Shown: positions 32,730 through 40,800 of the stretch, one piece after another | Position numbering within the stretch: the first letter of the stretch is position 1 | Layout of the letters: every line of letters starts with the position of its first letter | Assembly: GCA_026129485.1 (NCBI GenBank) | Contig: JAHCHY010000002.1 | Coordinates: forward strand, 1-64,000 | Source of the DNA: Cyclobacteriaceae bacterium | Lineage (GTDB): Bacteria > Bacteroidota > Bacteroidia > Cytophagales > Cyclobacteriaceae | Reading direction: 5' to 3' | DNA length: 64,000 bases | Translations under genes and position numbers: made by a program | Notes under the pieces: model-generated | The model's database searches: none | Seen by the model: the letters and a program-made list of their open reading frames with translations, nothing else | Told to the model about the DNA's origin: nothing

Positions 32730-35141
32730 TCATTCATTCTTTAATACAACAGCCGGATTCATCATACCTGCTTTTAATGTTTGGTACAGCACGGTAATGG
32801 CTGCAATAGCCGACACACATCCAAGCGCCACGAGAAACACCCAAAACTCTATTGCCACACGGTAAGCAAATTTCTCAAGCCAGTTATTGAATACAAAAAA
32901 CGCTATCGGTGAGGCCAACAAAAATGCTCCGGCTATCAGAAGCATAAATTCTTTGTAGATTAGAAGTGTGATGCCCGAAGCTGTTGAGCCAAGCACCTTG
33001 CGCACGGCAATTTCTTTCTTTCGTTTTTCTACCGTGTAGGATGCCAGCGCAAAAAGGCCAAGACAAGCAATGAAGATTGCCAACCCGCAAAACAGCGAAT
33101 ATATCTTTGCGAGTTTATCCTCTTCCGCATACGCCTTGTCAATGCCTTGATCTAAAAAATAATAGTTAAAGGAGGCTTCCGGGTAAACTTCTTTCCAGAT
33201 GCGTTCAATTTCTTCTACCTGGCTCGAATGATCCCCGTCTTTCAGCTTGATCGCCAGACTGGCAAAAAAGCCACCGAACTTAATCACCAGCGGACTTACC
33301 TCGCTTTGGAGCGGGTTAAAATTAAAATCTTCAATCACCCCGATCACCCGGTGGTTCGGGTTGGGATTCGCCCCGAACGTGAGCGCTTTATTTTCGGCAT
33401 CGTCCCATCCAAAGCTTTTGGCTGCCGATTCATTAATTATAAATGATAGTGCGCTGTCGCCTCTTGCATGAATATCAAAAAAACGTCCCTGCTTCATTTT
33501 TATGTTAAATGTTTCCAAAAAATCGAAACCTGTAAACAGTATAGGGAGCATAACTTCTTCATCTTTGCCTTCGCGTTTTACAGGATAAAAAGGTAAATTC
33601 TTTTGCCCCAGGTCGTGCGAAAGGCTGGTTACATTTTGTATGAAAGAGGCAGCCAGCAATTTATCTTTCAGCACAGGAAAGCGCGATACAGTGGGAATGC
33701 CGGGGTCGCTAATAACCAGGACTTGCTCCTTGTCAAAACCCATATCCTTGTTTCTCAGGTAGTGAAGCTGGCTCATCACAATGAATGTGCCCATGATGAG
33801 CACCAGCGAAACCGTGAACTGCAATACGACCAGCCACTTACGCAGGTTGAATTTGGATGCTGGCGCCTGAACGCTTCCTTTCAGCACCAAAGCAGGCTTC
33901 ATCCCCGAAAGCACAACAGCGGGATAAAACCCGGAAATAGTTCCCACTAATACGAACAACACAAAAATCCTGGTTATACCTGTCAGAGAAAATACTTCAG
34001 CAAGCGTAAGGCTGGCATTTGCCAGCGAATTGAAAGACGGCAAAAGCACAATCACCAGGATAACAGAAACAAACCCAGCCAAAAAAGTAATTACGGTTGC
34101 TTCGCTGATGAACTGGCCAATGAGTTGTTTTCTCTCCGCCCCGATTGCCTTGCGGATACCTACTTCCTTTGATCTCGACAAATACCGTGAAGTGGCCAGG
34201 TTAATAAAATTGAAGCAGGCCACTCCCAGCACACATATACCCACTATGCCGAGCACATACACATAAGCAATGTTTCCTGGTGCGGAAATATCGCCAGCTA
34301 TCATATCGGTTGATTTCAAATGAATGTCACCTATTGCCTGCAACTCCAACCTTCCGTTGTTATCCTTATAGCGTTGCGTATAATGCCTGTTGGAAAAATC
34401 CTTCAGCTTTGCCTGAAGCCCTGCCGCATCCTTTCCATCGCGCAACCGGATATACCCGTAATGCCACATGAGCACATAGGCATTCTCCAAATCAATATCG
34501 GGCGGGATAGACAGACGGATAATGTTACGGGCGTTGGTTAAAAAATCAAATTGCAGGTGTGTGTTAAATGTCGGTTTCTTAAGCACACCGGTTACGGTAA
34601 GACTGATTGTGTCGTTATATAAAAGAGATTTACCTGTCGGGTCAGCATCACCAAAATAACGTATGGCAGTTTCTTCTGTCAAAACCACTGAATAAGGATC
34701 AGATAAAGCAGTTTCGATGCTTCCGTATTTGAACTCGTAAGGAAAAAATTCAAAAAAAGTTGAGTCGGTAACAAAGAACCTGTTCTCTGAAAATACAATT
34801 TCATCCTTTTTTATTTTTGGCGGATTGGCGCCAAAAATTGTGGGGGTGAACAGGCGAAGGCATTTCTCCACTTCGGGGTATTCCACCAGCATACCGGCCG
34901 GTGCCGGAAAATGCGTGAGCGGGTAATGATTGGGCGCACCATTCACATCCAAGTACGTGGTGATCCTGAAGATGCGGTCTGCATCGGGGAAACTTTTTTC
35001 ATAGCTCAACTCTTTCTGGTTGAAGGAAATGACGATGATAAAACACCCCAGCCCGATAGCGAGACCGAGGATGTTGATTACAGTATATGCTGCATTTCTG
35101 GTAAGACTCCTTACGGCTACCTTAAAGTAATTTTTAATCAT
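32730..35141 (-). CDS. Large FtsX/MacB-type ABC permease (duplicated form)
   Basis: 803 residues, paralogous to the 22302-24758 product. It has a helix at about 18-42, a MacB-type periplasmic domain, a helix cluster with coupling motif SKEVGIRKAIGAERK, a second periplasmic domain, and a C-terminal cluster with KKEIAVRKVLGS. No ATPase gene is adjacent, so it must borrow one or act as a mechanotransmission-type membrane protein. Single-gene transcript under its own 19-bp operator. Related pairs in Bacteroidota are often next to NarL-type regulators and peptidases; a role in peptide or antibiotic export is inferred. Confidence 0.88.
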   Translation of the reverse strand: MIKNYFKVAVRSLTRNAAYTVINILGLAIGLGCFIIVISFNQKELSYEKSFPDADRIFRITTYLDVNGAPNHYPLTHFPAPAGMLVEYPEVEKCLRLFTPTIFGANPPKIKKDEIVFSENRFFVTDSTFFEFFPYEFKYGSIETALSDPYSVVLTEETAIRYFGDADPTGKSLLYNDTISLTVTGVLKKPTFNTHLQFDFLTNARNIIRLSIPPDIDLENAYVLMWHYGYIRLRDGKDAAGLQAKLKDFSNRHYTQRYKDNNGRLELQAIGDIHLKSTDMIAGDISAPGNIAYVYVLGIVGICVLGVACFNFINLATSRYLSRSKEVGIRKAIGAERKQLIGQFISEATVITFLAGFVSVILVIVLLPSFNSLANASLTLAEVFSLTGITRIFVLFVLVGTISGFYPAVVLSGMKPALVLKGSVQAPASKFNLRKWLVVLQFTVSLVLIMGTFIVMSQLHYLRNKDMGFDKEQVLVISDPGIPTVSRFPVLKDKLLAASFIQNVTSLSHDLGQKNLPFYPVKREGKDEEVMLPILFTGFDFLETFNIKMKQGRFFDIHARGDSALSFIINESAAKSFGWDDAENKALTFGANPNPNHRVIGVIEDFNFNPLQSEVSPLVIKFGGFFASLAIKLKDGDHSSQVEEIERIWKEVYPEASFNYYFLDQGIDKAYAEEDKLAKIYSLFCGLAIFIACLGLFALASYTVEKRKKEIAVRKVLGSTASGITLLIYKEFMLLIAGAFLLASPIAFFVFNNWLEKFAYRVAIEFWVFLVALGCVSAIAAITVLYQTLKAGMMNPAVVLKNE

Positions 35142-35171
35142 ACAGAAAAAGGGCTGCTAAAAACAAGCAGT

Positions 35172-35219
35172 CAAAAGTGATGTCATTTCCAGCCAAATGA
35201 ATCGCCCGGAAGGGGTGAT
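35172..35219 (-). promoter_or_regulatory. 19-bp operator and -7 box, permease gene
   Basis: Operator ATCACCCCTTCCGGGCGAT in promoter orientation (35219-35201), exactly 21 nt, then CACTTTTG (35179-35172), identical in sequence and spacing to the susCD site. This is the rightmost copy found. Confidence 0.6.
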
Positions 35220-35377
35220 ATTTAAAATATCAGCCGGGAAAAGATAAGGGCTATAACCCCTTCCAAATATGCTACGATGCTGCCCAAAGTGTACACCTTA
35301 TATATAGCAGCTTTATTAAACACTACTCTCTATATTATTGCGTCAATTCAAACCTATACTGCATTATGAATATTTGA

Positions 35378-37387
35378 TCAGGGCCTGGCCTTTTTTACAA
35401 CCCTCCTCAAAAGCACAACGTTCCTTCCGCGTTGACCTTTCAATAAATATAACCCGGGTGAAAAGCCTTCGATGGTAAGTGTAACCGTATCCTGCTGAGT
35501 TCTCCATTCCTTCACCACAACTCCGCGGGCATCAACCAGGTATATTTTTTCAGCCACGTTATTTTTTATAGTGATCTCACTGCCGGCAGGGTTCGGAAAC
35601 ACGATTGCGCTTTCCGCACCATGTGGTTCAACAGCCGTAACCTGGTCCAGCACGGTTATCGTGTGTGAAGCCGTTGCCGCTTCATAGCCTGTTGCAGCTT
35701 CCTGTGAAGCGGTTATCTCAACCGTGCCGGGGCTTTCAAGCCTGAGCAGTGAGGGCGATAAAAAAGTAGCGGTGCCTGTGCCGCCTGTTATTTCAAACGT
35801 GATTTCTGCGGGTGAATCAGATGTTGCCGCGATTGTTATTTCTTCTCCTGCCAGGCCTTCGGTGGGCACGGAAGTAAAGATGATAACCGGTGTAACAGTG
35901 TTCGATGTACTTTCTCCGGTCAGCTCAATCGTATAGATTGTTTTCCCTGTATCGTTCGATGCAATAAAAACCGTTGCCTCTTTTGTACCGGGCGATGACG
36001 GCAAAAAGGTTACGAAAAAGGAAGTCTCGCTGCCGCCTGCAATCTCCTGTGCCGTCATGGATTGATCGATAACAAAATCATCAGCATTTGCACCTGCAAG
36101 AATAATTTTCGGCTTGCCCAGCAAATTCAGCTTATGGAAAAATCCCGTGTTATAAATTTTAAATTCAACTGCACCGGAAGATTGACCGTTTACCACGTCA
36201 CCAAAATCAAACACACCCGGGCTTGAAATTACATTTCCGGATTGCCGGATTTCAATGGCAGGGTTAAGAACAGGGTTGTTGTTATATTCCATGCTTCCGA
36301 TCTCGGCATTACCGAGGCGGTAATTCCCGGCCTGGTCTGCGGGAGTAGTAAATTGTGGAAGGCCACCGTTATTAAACGCAAGGCTCTGATCGGATTGAAT
36401 GGTCATGGTTAGCGTAAGGCCACCGTTGTCTGCCAGTGTATTCAGCAAAGGATCAACCGGAGAAGCTGATGTTCCCACATAATCTAAATACCCATTCGGC
36501 AGTCCCACCGGCAGCCAGACCTGTGCATTCGGATCGTTGTTAGCCCCGACAATGTTCCTTAACATGGATAGGATCACACCATACACATCGTTTTGTGTTC
36601 CATCGTTAGTAGTATTTAATGCTACGATGCTGTTCTTCAAAAATACCCTCCTGTTGGGATCATCCAAGGTCAGTGCATTATAAAGTGCCGCGCCATTTGC
36701 GCTTGTGATGGGATTCCCAACGATCGTACACTGGGTAATGGATGCGCTGCTGCTGAAGAAATAAATGGCGCTGCCGTACGGGGCTGAGTTTCCGGTAATG
36801 GTACAGTTGACCAACTCCGTAGGTGAGCTGACACTGATGTAAAGCGCCCCGCCCATGAAGCTGCCAGTGTTGTTTACAAAGGTGGAGTTGTAAACAGCAA
36901 GCACTCCGTAGTTTGAAATACCTCCTCCGTAGTTTCCGGAAACCAGGCCGTCCAGGTAACCATTGCGGATCACCAGGTCGTGCAGTACAAGACTCCCGGT
37001 ACCTACCGTCCATATACGAAAGGGCGGTGCGGTTGGGTCGCGTTCCAGTGCAGAGCCATTTCCATAAACAACAATACTGTTGGACAATGACTGATCGAGT
37101 ATCACACTCGGCAGAGCCGAATAGCCATCAAATATTGCCGCAATGGGATTAACGAACACATACCTGCCTTTGAGCGCGAGGTAAATAGTATCCGGTTCAT
37201 TATTTTGATTCGCCTGCTCAATGGCTGAGATCAGACCTGCCACATCACCATCGGCAATAACAAAATTTTCCGCTCTTGCATGAAATGAGAGAAAAGGTAA
37301 TAGGCAATAGCAATAGGCAAATAGTGTAACAATGAATTTGCCTATTGCTCCTTGCCTACTGCCTACTATTTTGCCTGAGCAGGTCAT
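35378..37387 (-). CDS. T9SS-exported surface protein with beta-helix domain
   Basis: 669 residues. The signal sequence is unusual and is encoded by an inverted repeat. Residues about 40-330 form a parallel beta-helix of the 'choice-of-anchor Q' kind (LVIRNGYLDGLVSGNYGGGISNYG, STFVNNTGSFMGGALYIS). Then come an ASH/HYDIN-like domain (FDFGDVVNGQSSGAVEFKIYNTG), an MBG-like domain (IAATSDSPAEITFEITGGTG) and a C-terminal type-A T9SS sorting domain (VFPNPAGSEITI ... GLYLLKGQ). It should be exported and anchored on the cell surface. The ATG overlaps the upstream stop by 4 nt (ATGA), which supports this start. Substrate or adhesion role unknown. Confidence 0.88.
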   Translation of the reverse strand: MTCSGKIVGSRQGAIGKFIVTLFAYCYCLLPFLSFHARAENFVIADGDVAGLISAIEQANQNNEPDTIYLALKGRYVFVNPIAAIFDGYSALPSVILDQSLSNSIVVYGNGSALERDPTAPPFRIWTVGTGSLVLHDLVIRNGYLDGLVSGNYGGGISNYGVLAVYNSTFVNNTGSFMGGALYISVSSPTELVNCTITGNSAPYGSAIYFFSSSASITQCTIVGNPITSANGAALYNALTLDDPNRRVFLKNSIVALNTTNDGTQNDVYGVILSMLRNIVGANNDPNAQVWLPVGLPNGYLDYVGTSASPVDPLLNTLADNGGLTLTMTIQSDQSLAFNNGGLPQFTTPADQAGNYRLGNAEIGSMEYNNNPVLNPAIEIRQSGNVISSPGVFDFGDVVNGQSSGAVEFKIYNTGFFHKLNLLGKPKIILAGANADDFVIDQSMTAQEIAGGSETSFFVTFLPSSPGTKEATVFIASNDTGKTIYTIELTGESTSNTVTPVIIFTSVPTEGLAGEEITIAATSDSPAEITFEITGGTGTATFLSPSLLRLESPGTVEITASQEAATGYEAATASHTITVLDQVTAVEPHGAESAIVFPNPAGSEITIKNNVAEKIYLVDARGVVVKEWRTQQDTVTLTIEGFSPGLYLLKGQRGRNVVLLRRVVKKARP
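37299..37360. repeat. Imperfect inverted repeat inside a signal-peptide coding region
   Basis: Arms of about 23 bp, 37299-37321 and 37337-37360, built from the words GGCAATAG and GCCTATTGC with a 16-nt loop. TTTGCCTATTGCT is perfect in both arms. It lies within codons 10-30 of the T9SS protein gene. The word composition resembles dispersed intergenic repeats rather than ordinary coding DNA. Confidence 0.7.
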
Positions 37388-37851
37388 TGTTTGCTAAACT
37401 TAAATTCCCATTCGCCCGTAATGCCGGAAGTGCGGCCATTGTTGATGTAACCTTCTTCGGAGAAATCAAATGATATTGTCAGTGTCGTATTAGTTACTTC
37501 GTATGTAATCACTACATCATCATCGCGGTGAAGCACGCGCTGCGGATCGGCATCATCAAATAAAAGCGTTCCAGACTCCGGCCACGGACTTACAAAGGGC
37601 CTGCCTTCGGGAGTATATTCGAGGAACTTGTTTCCTGCATCACCGGAAAAAGTCAATACAAAATCATCGTATTCATCCTGTAAAATATCATCTGCTTTTA
37701 CTTCCGTGGCCTTCCACGAGCCGTTCAGCTTTTCAATTTGCTGATCCGTTATCGGCTTTACGGGATCATCTTTCTTACAGCCGGAATACAGCAAAGGGAT
37801 CATGCCCAGCATGAGCAGTGAAAAAAATCGGGGAATGGTTCGCATAACCAA
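37384..37851 (-). CDS. Lipocalin-like lipoprotein
   Basis: 155 residues. The signal ends in lipobox YSGC (Cys25) followed by KKDD. The mature part (KLNGSWKATEVKADD ... FVLTFSGDAGNKFLEY ... ITGEWEFKFSKQ) is the short lipocalin-like beta-barrel pattern with the early GxW and late strand, seen in many Bacteroidota surface lipoproteins. It sits between two T9SS protein genes, 18 nt after the first and overlapping the second by 4 nt, so all three are one operon. Ligand unknown. Confidence 0.8.
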   Translation of the reverse strand: MVMRTIPRFFSLLMLGMIPLLYSGCKKDDPVKPITDQQIEKLNGSWKATEVKADDILQDEYDDFVLTFSGDAGNKFLEYTPEGRPFVSPWPESGTLLFDDADPQRVLHRDDDVVITYEVTNTTLTISFDFSEEGYINNGRTSGITGEWEFKFSKQ

Positions 37852-37869
37852 TACGTTAGTTGTTGATGA

Positions 37870-40800
37870 TTATTTTTTTACAATTCGTTTCAGGAACACG
37901 ATGTTATTTCCGCGCTGCCCCTTCAGTAAATACAATGCCGGTGAAATCTCCGTTATGTCAATCGTGATTTCACCCGCGTGAATTTCCCATTCCCTGATCG
38001 TGATACCGCGGGCATCAACCAGGTACAGTCTGTCTGCATCGCTGCTGCGGATCGTTACTTCGCTGCCGGCAGGATTCGGAAACACCAGTACACCTTCTCT
38101 TTCAGGATCTTCGGCAGCAGTAACCATATCAAGCACGGTGATGATCTGCGAAGCTGTTGCTGCATCATAATCTGCTGTGGACACCTGCGATGCCGTTATT
38201 TCGATGGTGCCCGGGCTTTCCAGCCGGAGCAGACCCGGTGATAAGAAAGAACCTGTGCCCGTTCCGCCTGTGATCTCAAAAATAATTTCAGCAGGCGATG
38301 AGGATGAGGCCGAGATCGTGAGCTTCTCTCCTATTTTACCTTCAACCAGTAACGATGTAAAGGTGATGGTTGGCACAGCCTTGTTAACAATAAGCGTGGC
38401 GTTACCGGAGGTTGTGTTTCCGCAGGCAGATGTTACTACGCAATTATAATCACCCGCATCGGCCAGTGTCAGGTTTGAAATGGTGAGTGTTGAAGTTGTT
38501 GTTCCGGAAAATTTGCTGTCGTTTGATAGTGCCGAAGTTCCTTTCCGCCACTGATACGTCAGGCTGGTGCCGGTAGCCGTTAATGTAAAGCTTACGGATT
38601 CTCCGGAGGTTTTGGTTGCACCTGCAGGTTGTGCAGTGATGACCGGGGAATTGCTGATCGCCAATGCTGCAATGGAAGAGGTGGCTGGTAATCCACACGT
38701 ACCACTGACTACACAGTTATAGTTCCCTGCATCACCTGCCGTAAGATTGGAAAGCGTCAGCGTAGCTGATGTGGCGCCTGATACATTTCCTCCGTTCACC
38801 AGGCTGGTGGTACCTTTTCGCCACTGATAGGTAAGTCCCACCCCTGTTGCTGTTACGGAAAAAGAAGCCGATCCGCCTGCACATTGCGTATCGTTGAAAG
38901 GCTGGTTTGTAATAGCGGCAGGGGCATTCACGGTGAGCGATGCATTGCCGGATGTTACGGCCGGTGAACATACTCCGCTCACCACGCAGTTATAATCTCC
39001 TGCATCGCTTGCTGAAAGATTGGAAAGCATCAGCGTAGCGGACGTAGCGCCTGAAATATCTCCCCCGCTCACTAAGTTGGTTGTTCCCTTCCTCCATTGA
39101 TACGAAAGCCCCGTGCCAGTGGCTGTTACGGTAAATGCAGCAGAGGCTCCGACACATTTTGTGTCGCCTGAAGGTTGACTTGTAATAGCAGGTGAAATGT
39201 TAACCGTAAGCACTGCATTATTTGAAGTAACGGCTGGCGAGCAGGTTCCGCTCACTACACAATTATAATTTCCGGCATCACCTGTTACAAGATTAGATAG
39301 CGTTAACGTGGCCGATGTAGCTCCCGATATATTTCCGCCATTGGAAAGATTGGTTGTGCCCTTTCGCCATTGATAGGTAAGTCCGGTTCCGGTAGCCGAT
39401 ACACTGAACGAGGAAGAACCTCCCGCGCATTTGGTGTCATTAGCAGGCTGACTTGTAATAGCAGGTGAAATGTTAACCGTTAGCACTCCGTTGTTTGAAG
39501 TTACAGACGGGGAACAGGTTCCGCTCACCACACAATTATAATTTCCGGCATCACCAGCCACAAGATTGGATAGCGTTAATGTGGCCGATGTTGCGCCCGA
39601 AATGTTTCCACCATTCGCAAGATTCGTTGTTCCATTGCGCCATTGATAGGTAAGTCCGGTGCCGGTAGCTGTTACACTAAACGTGGAAGAAGCACCTGCG
39701 CATTTCGTATCATTTGAAGGATGGCTTGTAATGGCAGGGAGAGTATTAACCGTCAGTACTCCGTTGTTTGAAGTAACGGCAGGTGAACACGTTCCGCTCA
39801 CTACACAATTATAATTTCCTGCATCACCCGCTACAAGATTGGATAGCGTTAATGTGGCCGATGTAGCTCCCGAAATATTTCCACCGTTGGAAAGATTGGT
39901 CGTGCCCTTTCGCCACTGATAAGTAAGGCCGGTTCCTGTGGCTGTTACGCTGAACGTGGAAGAAGCCCCGACACATTTTGTATCATTGCTCGGCTGGCCT
40001 GTAACAGCAGGTGAAATGTTAACGGTAAGCGCTGCATTGTTTGACGTTACAGAAGGCGAGCACGTTCCGCTTACTACACAATTATAATTGCCCGCATCGC
40101 CAGCCACAAGATTAGATAACGTTAACGTGGCCGATGTTGCACCAGAAATATTTCCGCCATTGGAAAGATTGGTTGTGCCTTTTCTCCATTGATAGATAAG
40201 TCCCGTGCCCGTAGCCGTTACCGTGAATGTTGCAGAGGTACCAACACACTTCGTATCATCGGAAGGCTGTGCCGTAATAGCAGGCGATGTGTTTACAGTA
40301 AGCACGCCATTGTTTGAAGTTACGGGCGATCCGCACGAAGCAGTAACAATACAGTTATAGTTCCCTGCATCGGCTGTTGTGATATTGGTCAGCGAAAGCG
40401 TTGCCGAAGTTGCGCCTGAAATATTTCCGCCATTGGAAAGATTAGTCGTGCCCTTTCGCCATTGATAGGTAAGTCCGGTGCCGTTCGCTGTTACAGTGAA
40501 TGTTGATGAAGCGCCCACGCATTTTGCATCGTTGTTCGGGTGGGACGTAATGGTTGCTCCCGTGCTGATCGTCAGCGCTCCGTTGTTGGATGTAACGGAA
40601 GGCGAGCATGTTCCGCTCACCACACAATTATAATTTCCTGCATCACCAGCCACAAGATTGGATAATGTTAATGTAGCCGATGTGGCCCCCGAAATATTCC
40701 CGCCATTTGAAAGATTGGTCGTACCCTTGCGCCACTGGTAAATTAATCCGGTGCCGGTGGCCGTAACCGAAAAGGTTGATGAAGCACCGGCACATTGCGT

